From: JAZKIX01 sp040384645
GTDB taxonomy: Bacteria > Pseudomonadota > Gammaproteobacteria > Burkholderiales > Burkholderiaceae_D
DNA length: 64,000 bases
NCBI GenBank assembly: GCA_040384645.1
Contig: JAZKIX010000183.1
Location: 10,192-74,191, forward strand
Direction: 5' to 3'
Numbering within the stretch: position 1 is the first letter of the stretch; every line of letters starts with the position of its first letter. Below the pieces are notes generated by a model. It was not told the origin of the DNA. It was given only the letters and a program-made list of their open reading frames with translations, and made no database searches. Position numbers and translations under genes: made by a program. Positions 43,067 to 50,480 of the stretch are shown here, one piece after another.

Positions 43067-44323
43067 CTAAGCAGTCAACAATTTATTGATCCGCACATAG
43101 GCCGGCGGATGTGAATCGTAAAAAGCCGAATGCAGCGGATCTGGCGTCAAGGTGGATGCATTGTCTTCATACATTTTGACTAGCGCAGACACCAGATCGT
43201 GGGCATTAGTATGTTTGGCTGCAAAAGCATCGGCTTCAAATTCATGCTTGCGTGAACTGATCGAAGTCAATGGCGAGAACAGGAAGGTAAATACGGGTAG
43301 CGACAAGGCAAATAACAGTAACGCCATTGCGTCGTTATTGCCAGGCAACATCGGCTCCACGCCCAATCCCAAGAAGAACCAGGTTTGTGTCTTGAGATAG
43401 CCTAACAAAGCCAGAAACCCCAGAGATACCGCAAACATCACCACAATGCGCTTCACGATATGTTTAAGCTTGAAATGGCCGAGTTCATGCGCCAGCACCG
43501 CCTCTATTTCTTGCGGCGCCAGACGCGACAGCAAGGTATCGAAAAACACGATGCGTTTGGCCGAGCCAAAGCCGGAGAAATAGGCATTGCCATGTGCACT
43601 GCGTTTTGAGCCATCCATCACGAATAAACCTTTTGAAGCGAAACCGACCCGCTGCATCAAGCCTTCGATTCGAAGGCGTAGATTGTCATCTGCCAATGGG
43701 GTGAATTTATTGAACAAAGGTGCGATCACGGTTGGATACAGCACCAGCATCAATAGCTGGAATACGCTCCATACGATCCAGGCATACAACCACCACAAAT
43801 CGCCCGATTTTTCCATCAGTGTCAAGATTACCCAGATCAAGGGTAAGCCAATCGCGGCACCGAGCAAGGCGCCCTTGAACATATCGGCGATAAAAAGACG
43901 TAAAGTCATTTTGTTGAAGCCGAATTTTTCTTCCAGTACAAACTGTTTGTAATAGTCGAATGGTAAATCGATCAGGCCGGAGATCAAGCCAAATGCCAGT
44001 AGTAGTCCGATCTGGTAAATCATGCCGCCGCCAAGCAATGCCATGAGCGTGAACGACAGCCATTGCAAACCGCCGAGCAAGGTGAATCCAAGCAATACGG
44101 CGGTATTGACCAGCAACATGACCAAGCCCAGCTTGCTTTTGGCGACGGTGTAATCGGCAGCTTTTTGATGGGCGGCGAGAGGGATTTTTTCGGCGAATTC
44201 AGCGGGAACCGCAGTGCGGTGCGCCATGACGTGGCGGATGTGGCGTGAGCCGAGCCAGAAACGTACTGCCAGAGTGAGGAGTAGAAAAGCGACGAACAAA
44301 AAGGAAAACGTGAGTGAATTCAT
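43067..44323 (-). CDS. M48 family (Ste24-type) membrane zinc peptidase
   Basis: 418 residues, multi-spanning. N-terminal helices 1-25, 65-85, 100-125, 150-175 and 180-205 are followed by the zinc motif HELGH (in VLAHELGHFKLKH, about residue 279), further helices, and the third zinc ligand in HEFEADAFAA. The domain set matches CAAX prenyl protease 1-type enzymes, whose bacterial role is envelope protein quality control. It is divergent from orn, with 47 bases between. Confidence 0.9.
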   Translation of the reverse strand: MNSLTFSFLFVAFLLLTLAVRFWLGSRHIRHVMAHRTAVPAEFAEKIPLAAHQKAADYTVAKSKLGLVMLLVNTAVLLGFTLLGGLQWLSFTLMALLGGGMIYQIGLLLAFGLISGLIDLPFDYYKQFVLEEKFGFNKMTLRLFIADMFKGALLGAAIGLPLIWVILTLMEKSGDLWWLYAWIVWSVFQLLMLVLYPTVIAPLFNKFTPLADDNLRLRIEGLMQRVGFASKGLFVMDGSKRSAHGNAYFSGFGSAKRIVFFDTLLSRLAPQEIEAVLAHELGHFKLKHIVKRIVVMFAVSLGFLALLGYLKTQTWFFLGLGVEPMLPGNNDAMALLLFALSLPVFTFLFSPLTSISSRKHEFEADAFAAKHTNAHDLVSALVKMYEDNASTLTPDPLHSAFYDSHPPAYVRINKLLTA

Positions 44324-44370
44324 GCGGTGCCTGTGAGAAAATGCGCAATTGATAAGGCCAAGGAAGAATT

Positions 44371-44967
44371 ATGTCACAAGCCACAGAAATCGCCGGTCAG
44401 CCGGCATCCGATAGCGCGCTTGCGCGTCCCAATGAATTAAATCTGGTCTGGGTCGACATGGAAATGACAGGACTGGAACCCGATACCGACCGCATTATTG
44501 AAGTGGCGGTGGTAGTGACCGATTCCAATCTGAATATTCTGGCTGAAGGCCCGGTCTTTGCGATCCATCAATCCGACGAAACCATGGACAAGATGGATGC
44601 CTGGAACAAAGGCACACACGGCCGCTCCGGCTTGATTGAAAAGGTCAAAAATTCGACCGTGACCGAAGCCGAGGCCGAAGCGGCCTTGATCGACTTCCTG
44701 AAGCAATATGTCCCCGCTGGAAAGTCGCCGATGTGCGGCAATACGATCTGCCAGGATCGCCGTTTTATGGTGCGCGGCATGCCGAAACTGGAAGCATTTT
44801 TCCACTATCGCAACCTAGATGTTTCAACCTTGAAAGAGCTGTGCAAACGCTGGAAACCAGAGATAGCCAGCGGTTTCAAGAAACATCAAAAACACACTGC
44901 CTTAGCAGATATCATTGAATCGATCGAAGAGTTGCGGTATTACCGCGAGCATTTCATCAAAGTTTGA
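44371..44967 (+). CDS. orn: Oligoribonuclease
   Basis: 3'-5' DEDDh exonuclease that degrades di- to pentaribonucleotides, including pGpG from c-di-GMP turnover. 198 residues. Exo I is WVDMEMTGLEPDTDRIIE near residue 27, Exo II lies around CGNTICQDRRFM, and Exo III is HKHTALADIIESIEEL-type near the end. GGAAG precedes the ATG. The N-terminus has about 20 extra residues compared with E. coli Orn. Confidence 0.97.
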   Translation: MSQATEIAGQPASDSALARPNELNLVWVDMEMTGLEPDTDRIIEVAVVVTDSNLNILAEGPVFAIHQSDETMDKMDAWNKGTHGRSGLIEKVKNSTVTEAEAEAALIDFLKQYVPAGKSPMCGNTICQDRRFMVRGMPKLEAFFHYRNLDVSTLKELCKRWKPEIASGFKKHQKHTALADIIESIEELRYYREHFIKV

Positions 44968-45027
44968 TCGTTTGCTGGACACCGTAACGCGGTGTTCAAT
45001 CTGGTGATTTCTGAGGGAGTTTTCTCA

Positions 45028-45056
45028 TTGTCTCCTGTACAATATTTTCATATAGA
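45028..45056 (+). promoter_or_regulatory. Probable promoter of the first curlin-like repeat gene
   Basis: TTGTCT (45028-45033), a 17-base spacer and TATAGA (45051-45056) lie 20 bases before the ATG. This would give a very short leader holding the GGAGAG ribosome site at 45065. Confidence 0.45.
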
Positions 45057-45075
45057 CATGCATTGGAGAGAAAAC

Positions 45076-45594
45076 ATGAAAACTATCTTTTGGATCGGCA
45101 CGATAGTCTGTGCCATCGCCGCGAATGCGAATGCCGCTTCGGTAACCTTTAACCAGCCCGATACAGCGAAGGCAGAAGTACATGACCACGGCAATCAGCA
45201 GTCTGTCGAAGTCAACAACAGCAGCGGCACGGCGACGCAAAAAGGCATTCGCAATCAGCAGTCGACCAAGGCCTTAGGTAGTGAAGTAAAGCAAAATCAA
45301 ACTGGCAGCAACAATACTCAATTGATAGATGCCGAGGCGGGCAAAGCCACTCAAAACCAATCTGGTTACCAGAATAAACAAGTCATGCGCGTTAAAGGTG
45401 CAACGGGCATCACACAGAATCAAAGTGGTAGCTTCAATTCACAGACAATGGACGTGCGTACGAATGATTCGCCGACGCCGCCGGGTGTGCGAAAACGCGA
45501 GACGAAAGTCCATTACGAAAACATGCAGCAAAATCAATCAGGCTTGATGAATCGTCAGCAAATTAATCTCGGTGGTTCAGGCGATGACAAGTAG
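45076..45594 (+). CDS. Secreted curlin-like Q/N/S/G repeat protein 1
   Basis: 172 residues from the ATG at 45076, which is preceded by GGAGAG. The signal peptide is MKTIFWIGTIVCAIAANANA. The mature chain is built from imperfect 20-21 residue repeats with pattern QNQSGxxNxQxMxV...T; examples are QNQTGSNNTQ, QNQSGYQNKQ, QNQSGSFNSQ and QNQSGLMNRQ. A P/R/K-rich insert interrupts the array near residue 135. Regular Q, N, S, G placement is the logic of CsgA curlin repeats, which stack as beta-solenoids in functional amyloid. No csg assembly gene is in the window. A paralogue follows 92 bases downstream. Confidence 0.75.
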   Translation: MKTIFWIGTIVCAIAANANAASVTFNQPDTAKAEVHDHGNQQSVEVNNSSGTATQKGIRNQQSTKALGSEVKQNQTGSNNTQLIDAEAGKATQNQSGYQNKQVMRVKGATGITQNQSGSFNSQTMDVRTNDSPTPPGVRKRETKVHYENMQQNQSGLMNRQQINLGGSGDDK

Positions 45595-45686
45595 TTAGCA
45601 AAATCGAGGCGATTTAGTATCTGGGGCAGGGTGATATTGCATTATTGCCTCGCCAGTAATTTCATTAAGACATCAGGAGTACCAAT

Positions 45687-46094
45687 ATGAAACATTTCTA
45701 TTTCGCAGTACTGGCTATAGCCCTAAGCGCCTGTGGCCAGGAAAATTCCCAATCAATCAGCGTCAGCGGCAGCAACACCGTGACGTCTGAAAACAAGGGG
45801 AATGGCAATAAGCAGTCGGTTACCGTGGTGGACGGCAATGGCGTAGGGAAACAAAGTGGCGACAATAACCAGCAATCGATGAAAGTTGTGCGTGGCGATG
45901 GCAAGCAAGACCAAAGCGGCAGCAACAACACGCAAACGATGGATGTGGAAGATGGCAACGGCACGCAAAATCAATCTGGCCATGGCAATAAGCAAAGTAT
46001 GAATGCCAAAGGCGCTAGCAATGTGACGCAAAACCAGAGCGGTTTTGGGAATTCCCAGTCGATCAGTATCGGCGGGTCAAGTTCTGACAAGTAG
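45687..46094 (+). CDS. Curlin-like Q/N/S/G repeat lipoprotein 2
   Basis: 135 residues. The leader MKHFYFAVLAIALSAC ends in a lipobox (LSAC), so the mature protein is probably lipid-anchored at Cys16. Five repeats of 20-21 residues follow: GNGNKQSVTVVDGNG, GDNNQQSMKVVRGDG, GSNNTQTMDVEDGNG, GHGNKQSMNAKGAS and GFGNSQSISIGGS, separated by TQNQS/KQDQS. The C-terminus GGSSSDK mirrors GGSGDDK of the upstream paralogue. A secreted subunit plus a lipoprotein version suggests a fibre subunit and a surface anchor or nucleator, by analogy with CsgA/CsgB; this is inference. Confidence 0.75.
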   Translation: MKHFYFAVLAIALSACGQENSQSISVSGSNTVTSENKGNGNKQSVTVVDGNGVGKQSGDNNQQSMKVVRGDGKQDQSGSNNTQTMDVEDGNGTQNQSGHGNKQSMNAKGASNVTQNQSGFGNSQSISIGGSSSDK

Positions 46095-46128
46095 GAAGTA
46101 CATATTGTCTGCGGTAGGTCTGAGTGCT

Positions 46129-46662
46129 TCACACCTTTACGTAAAATTTATCCAGTGCCCATTGTTTGGGATTGTTTTCGATGTAGTCGCGAAGTTGGTG
46201 AAGCTCGGATTCATCGCGCACAATATGTTCCCAATAATTACGCTGCCAAAACTTGACGTTTCTTGTGATTCCTTGCTGGTGAATCAGGCGCGTGACAGCC
46301 GATTTGAATGAGCGCACCATGGTTGGTATCGATCCGGGCACAGGCTTTGAAAATTGTTCTGTAGGGGCACGGCATGCCGTGCCTTCATTGACAGCGTCAG
46401 GCAATACGATAATCCCGTGCAGGTGATTTGGCATGAATATGGAACCATCCAGTTCAGCCTTTGGAAAGTGTTGCGGCAGTGCGTGCCAGCATTGACTTGC
46501 TATCCTGCCGATTTCGTTTAAATACATTTCTCCATCAATGACGTTACCAAAGTCGCATGCACGATCTTGCGTGCAAATGGTGGTGAAATAAGCTCCCGCC
46601 TGGCAGTAATCGTAGTTTTTTAGCCGAATCGAATGGCGATTATTGTGAGAGCTGGCATGCAT
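46129..46662 (-). CDS. REP-associated tyrosine transposase (RAYT)
   Basis: Y1-type single-strand transposase related to IS200/IS605 TnpA. 177 residues from the ATG at 46662; an in-frame start at 46707 would run into the REP palindrome. HUH motif H80-L-H82 in MPNHLHGII, catalytic tyrosine Y160 in LRDYIENNPKQW, plus the typical HSIRLKNYDYCQAGAYFTT opening. Such proteins mobilise or maintain REP palindromes. One REP lies inside the coding sequence (46361-46383) and one upstream (46702-46725). Ends and catalytic residues look intact. Confidence 0.9.
   Translation of the reverse strand: MHASSHNNRHSIRLKNYDYCQAGAYFTTICTQDRACDFGNVIDGEMYLNEIGRIASQCWHALPQHFPKAELDGSIFMPNHLHGIIVLPDAVNEGTACRAPTEQFSKPVPGSIPTMVRSFKSAVTRLIHQQGITRNVKFWQRNYWEHIVRDESELHQLRDYIENNPKQWALDKFYVKV
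46361..46383. repeat. REP palindrome inside the RAYT gene
   Basis: GTAGGGGCACGGCATGCCGTGCC, a near-perfect palindrome (GGCACGGCATGCCGTGCC) with the GTAG foot. It encodes residues about 93-100 (EGTACRAP) of the transposase, in inverted orientation to the upstream REP. Confidence 0.85.
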
Positions 46663-46701
46663 ATTTTTTGACGCCCTTGTAGTGCTGTGAGCGAAGTAAA
46701 A

Positions 46702-46725
46702 GGGCACGGCGTGCCGTGCCCCTAC
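46702..46725. repeat. REP palindrome upstream of the RAYT gene
   Basis: GGGCACGGCGTGCCGTGCCC followed by CTAC: the same REP as at 46361 in opposite orientation, differing at the palindrome centre. It lies 40 bases upstream of the transposase start. Confidence 0.85.
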
Positions 46726-46747
46726 GTGATTAATATTCGGAGAATAC

Positions 46748-46827
46748 GGGAGTATGGGTCAAAACAATGCCGACTCCGCACGTATTCATTGCGCCTTAAA
46801 ATATACTGCGACCAGTATATTTTAAGG
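46748..46827 (+). repeat. Dispersed intergenic repeat, copy 3 (best hairpin)
   Basis: GGGAGTAT ... TCCGCACGTATTCATTG ... ending in AAAATATACTG cgac CAGTATATTTT, a perfect 11-bp stem with a 4-base loop. It lies 10 bases after the yecA-family stop and next to the REP of the RAYT gene. Reference copy for the family. Confidence 0.75.
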
Positions 46828-46837
46828 TAAAAACGGC

Positions 46838-47536
46838 TTAATGCACCGTTGGCTCTGCCCCGCAGCACTTCTTATACTTCTTGCCACTGCCACAGGAACA
46901 ATCGTCGTTGCGACCCAGTTTCGGGCTGTCGCGTTTGACGGTCTCGACACCGGATTTGCGCAAGGGTAGCCAGAAGCGGTAAATCTCGGGCAGGTTGGCT
47001 TCGATTTCGAAGGAAAGTTTTTGGCATTGAACCGGATCGTCGACCAGCGCCATTTCTTCTTCTTCGATTTCATCGGCGCCCAGCAAATAGATGGGGCGCA
47101 TCATTGGGGCGACGTTCGATTCAAAGATCGGATCCCATGCGCCTTCGCGCAGGTGCATGCCTTCCCAGAAACCCCAGGCCCAGCCTTCGCCATCGACCAG
47201 CATCTTGTCATCAACTTCGTGTTCGCAAAATAGCGGTTCGTATTCCTTGGGTGCGACTTCCAATGTAATGGCGATTTCATTCATGAAGCGCACGATCAGG
47301 CTGGCGATGCGTTCAAATTCCTTGTCGTTCTTGAATTTGGGCGTCTCTTTGCTTTCAGCACCCCATACCTTGGGCAACCATTCGGCCATTTGGATCATGT
47401 CGGGGCCGATCACGATGGCGGTCAGGTAGCCGTGCAGCGAATCCATGGTCATGGCGTCTTCCGGCGTGCGGTCGCAGAGCAGGAATTGATCGAGTTCTTT
47501 GAACTCTTTATCGGATAAGGGTTGGTCTAATTGCAT
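46838..47536 (-). CDS. YecA/UPF0149 family protein with SEC-C metal-binding tail
   Basis: 232 residues. N-terminal UPF0149 helical domain (LDQFLLCDRTPEDAMTMDSLHGYLTAI, WGFWEGMHL) and a C-terminal SEC-C motif GRNDDCSCGSGKKYKKCCG, the zinc-binding tail also found on SecA. Function is not established; relatives are proposed to assist SecA or to bind ribosomes. It is divergent from srkA, with 99 bases between. Confidence 0.9.
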   Translation of the reverse strand: MQLDQPLSDKEFKELDQFLLCDRTPEDAMTMDSLHGYLTAIVIGPDMIQMAEWLPKVWGAESKETPKFKNDKEFERIASLIVRFMNEIAITLEVAPKEYEPLFCEHEVDDKMLVDGEGWAWGFWEGMHLREGAWDPIFESNVAPMMRPIYLLGADEIEEEEMALVDDPVQCQKLSFEIEANLPEIYRFWLPLRKSGVETVKRDSPKLGRNDDCSCGSGKKYKKCCGAEPTVH

Positions 47537-47635
47537 GGTGTGGAGAAGGTCTCAGGAAGAAAGGAAGTAAATCTGCAGACCCGCAGTGTAGCGCGTTGGC
47601 GCCGCTTCTGAAATGCGAGGCCGTACAATACGCCC

Positions 47636-48627
47636 ATGAATAGTGATCTGACCCCCATCGAACAAACCTCCTTTGCCGCTTTAAGCCCGGATTGCGTGTT
47701 AGACGCGCTCGATAGCATTGGCGTGCGTGGCGACGGTCGCCTGCTGGCGCTCAATAGTTATGAAAATCGGGTGTATCAAGTCGGCATGGATGACGGATCG
47801 CCGCTGGTGACCAAATTTTACCGGCCGCGGCGCTGGTCGGATGCGGCGATTTTGGAAGAACATGCTTTCGTGCAAGTCTTGGCCGAGCACGAAATCCCGG
47901 TGGTGCCGGCCATGGTGTTATCGGACGGACAGACCTTGCATCAATTTGATGGCTTCCGTTTTGCCGTGTTTGCCCGCCACGGTGGACGGGCGCCGGAGTT
48001 GGAGGATCGGGCTACGCTGGAATGGATGGGGCGTTTTATCGGGCGGATCCATGCGGTGGGCGCCTTGCAACCGTACCAGCATCGCCCGANNNNNNNNNNG
48101 GCGAGGAGCCGCGTGCCTATTTGCTGTCGCATCACTTGATCCCGCCGGAGTTGTTACAAACCTATAGCAGCGTGCTGGCGCAGGCGCTGGATGGCGTGCG
48201 GCGCTGTTATGCGCGGGCCGGCGAAGTGGCGCTGATACGGCTGCATGGCGACTGCCATTCCGGTAATGTGTTGTGGACTGATGCCGGGCCGCATTTTGTC
48301 GATTTCGACGATAGCCGGATGGGGCCGGCGATCCAGGATTTGTGGATGTTGCTATCGGGTGAGCGCGCCGACATGGGTCGCCAATTGCTCGATGTATTGG
48401 CAGGGTATGAAGATTTCATGGATTTTGACCCACGCCAATTGCATTTGATAGAGGCTTTGCGTACTCTGCGATTGATACATTATTCGGCTTGGCTGGCGCG
48501 ACGCTGGGACGATCCGGCTTTTCCGGTGGCGTTTCCCTGGTTTAACACGCAATGTTATTGGCAAGACCGTATTTTGGAATTGCGGGAACAGATTGCGCTG
48601 ATGGATCAGCCGCCCTTGCAAGTGTAA
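47636..48627 (+). CDS. srkA: Stress response serine/threonine kinase SrkA (split by assembly gap)
   Basis: YihE/RdoA-type kinase that counters stress-induced death in E. coli. About 330 residues. The N-lobe (ALDSIGVRGDGRLLALNSYENRVYQVGMDDG; KFYRPRRWSDAAILEEH) reads in frame up to 48089 (YQHRP). After ten N the C-lobe resumes in another frame at GEEPRAYLLSHHLIPPELL. It holds the catalytic loop LHGDCHSGNVLW and the DFDDSRMGPAIQDLW metal site. The frame change is due to the wrong gap length, not mutation; about 20-25 bases are probably missing. Confidence 0.9.
48090..48099. other. Assembly gap (10 N) in srkA
   Basis: Placeholder between the HRP and GEEPR motifs. The reading frame differs on the two sides, so ten is not the real length. 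Confidence 0.95.
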
Positions 48628-48780
48628 TTTATTCAATCATTGAAAATTCGCAAATGAAAGTGGTAATTTTGCAATTGCAGGGCAGCTTGTTCACCATTGA
48701 GTAAGGCCATGGGTTACCATAACCGGCGCAGAATTACCCTGCGTCAACTTGTTTCAACGTCGTGAGTCCGTGAGTTTACT

Positions 48781-49425
48781 ATGCCAACTACTGATGTGAC
48801 CGAAGCCGGACAGTCTCAACTCAGGGCGCAGTACGCGCTCATACAACAAAATTGGCCGAGTCTGGGATTGACTGGCGCGCCGCCCAGTTTTGAGCAATGG
48901 CGCGGCATCAATACGATTCTGAACCGCAGCGATATTACGCTGGCCGAATCGCAAGACGATATCCGCTTGTTCAATGGGCTCGAATCGCTGGTCACGCATA
49001 TGGGCTTGCATAATTTTTCCTTCGCCCATATCGAAACCGAGGAAAAAAAATCGCCTGAATCGTCAACCGCCTTGGCTACCATGTTGGTGCAAGAATTAGA
49101 GCTGCCAGAGACCTATGTCAAACGCTTGCAAGGCTTGTTTTGCTATTACGTTAAAAGCGCCCACGATATTGCTGATATGGCGAAAATCAAATTCACGCTG
49201 GCGGCGCGCGACAATTTGCGCGATGCGTTTGACCGACTTAAAGCACGCACAGCGGACGCCATGATTGACGATGATTTGCCGGTGGACCGGGCATTGGGAC
49301 GGATCGAAGGAGCGGGCGCGCTGCTGGTGCGGGTGCATCTGATGAGCCGCGATAAAATCGCCCAAGAAACGGCTGATTTCAAAAGCTTGATCAAGACCGG
49401 ACGCAAGACCATCACCGGCAAATAA
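48781..49425 (+). CDS. Conserved-looking hypothetical cytoplasmic protein
   Basis: 214 residues, no signal peptide or membrane helix, mostly helical by composition. Readable features are an N-terminal LRAQYALIQQNWPSLGLTGAPPSF, a central FSFAHIETEEKK and a charged C-terminal MSRDKIAQETADFKSLIKTGRK. I do not recognise a family. It stands alone between srkA and a bidirectional terminator, with good codon usage like its neighbours, so it is probably real. Confidence 0.6.
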   Translation: MPTTDVTEAGQSQLRAQYALIQQNWPSLGLTGAPPSFEQWRGINTILNRSDITLAESQDDIRLFNGLESLVTHMGLHNFSFAHIETEEKKSPESSTALATMLVQELELPETYVKRLQGLFCYYVKSAHDIADMAKIKFTLAARDNLRDAFDRLKARTADAMIDDDLPVDRALGRIEGAGALLVRVHLMSRDKIAQETADFKSLIKTGRKTITGK

Positions 49426-49429
49426 TTCG

Positions 49430-49485
49430 CCAGCATAAAAAAATGGCCAGACAATATGAATTGTCTGGCCATTTTTTTATGCTGG
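49430..49485. terminator. Bidirectional terminator with perfect 26-bp arms
   Basis: Arms 49430-49455 and 49460-49485 are exact inverted repeats around the loop ATGA. The core is TGGCCAGACAAT with runs of seven A and seven T, so it can end transcripts from both the hypothetical gene (plus) and rdgC (minus). Confidence 0.92.
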
Positions 49486-49491
49486 ATCGAT

Positions 49492-50394
49492 TTACTGACG
49501 CTGCATTTCCCCGCCTAAAGCATTGACCAGATCGGCCAGCATCAGCGCCATCTCGCCGGTCATCAACATCATGTCGGCGTCAAAACGTTCGTCATCGTTT
49601 TTCGATGTCGCCTCGTTGGCTTCCTTGATCACGTCGAGTGGGCTGATGCGCTTGAGGGTCAGCGATTCTGTCAGCACAAACGAGATCTTGTCGGCCCAAG
49701 TCATCGCCAGACGGGTACATTGTTTGCCAGCGGCGATATGTTTTTGCACATCGTCGGCTTCGATGCTTTGGCGCACATAACGCACGGTGGCCTTGGCTTC
49801 GCCCGATGAGCGCAATTCGGTATCCTGATCGACCGTAAAGCCGGTCGGCGCTTCATCCGATACCAGCCAGTTGGTCATGGCGCCGACCGGCGATTCAGCC
49901 ACGTGCAAGCTTTCTAGCGTCATCTTCGGCACCGATTTGAGCAGCAGCTTGATCACTTCATCGGCCTTGCCGGGACTGGCAGCGTCGATTACCAGCCAGC
50001 CATTGACCGGGTCAATCCAGGTCCAGGTCTTGCGCTGGATACTGAAGGCGCGCGGCAGCAATTCATCGGTGACTTGCTCCTTCAAATCCTTCATTTGCTT
50101 GCGGCCCGGTTTGAAGCCTTGCTGCTCTTCCAGTTCGGCCGCCTTGGACTTGGTGACTTGATTGATCACGCTGGTCGGCAAGAGCTTTTTTTCGGTGCCC
50201 AGCACGATCAGCATTTGCTGGTTGATGCTGTAGACCAGCGACTCGTTTTCACGCGGCGACATCCAGCCCTGGGTTTGCATATCCATGCTGCTGCCAGGTT
50301 GAAACGCCTGCGGTACCAGGAAGTCTGCCAGCTCGTGTGGCGTAATTCCCCAAGGGGCTGGAATACGGAAAATCTGTAGGTTTTTGAACCACAT
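49492..50394 (-). CDS. rdgC: Recombination-associated protein RdgC
   Basis: Ring-shaped DNA-binding protein that modulates RecA. 300 residues from the ATG at 50394 (MWFKNLQIFRIPAPW), the conserved RdgC N-terminus; the longer in-frame start at 50565 would overlap the allophanate hydrolase gene. Conserved WMSPRENESLVYSINQQMLI, KKLLPTSVINQ and the C-terminal DADMMLMTGEM are present. It is downstream of atzF on the same strand. Confidence 0.96.
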   Translation of the reverse strand: MWFKNLQIFRIPAPWGITPHELADFLVPQAFQPGSSMDMQTQGWMSPRENESLVYSINQQMLIVLGTEKKLLPTSVINQVTKSKAAELEEQQGFKPGRKQMKDLKEQVTDELLPRAFSIQRKTWTWIDPVNGWLVIDAASPGKADEVIKLLLKSVPKMTLESLHVAESPVGAMTNWLVSDEAPTGFTVDQDTELRSSGEAKATVRYVRQSIEADDVQKHIAAGKQCTRLAMTWADKISFVLTESLTLKRISPLDVIKEANEATSKNDDERFDADMMLMTGEMALMLADLVNALGGEMQRQ

Positions 50395-50480
50395 GGCGAT
50401 GTCAGTCTGAGTTGGGAGGCGCCATTCTACACGTTGGATCGACGCGGTTCTGACCGATATTTTTGCCTGTTGCAGCCTTG

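Noticed and set aside
44976..44998. Terminator after orn
   Set aside because: A short ACACCG / CGGTGT stem exists but no T run follows.
47636..48627. srkA as a frameshifted pseudogene
   Set aside because: The frame change occurs exactly at a ten-N placeholder; both halves are otherwise perfect, so the gap length is the cause.
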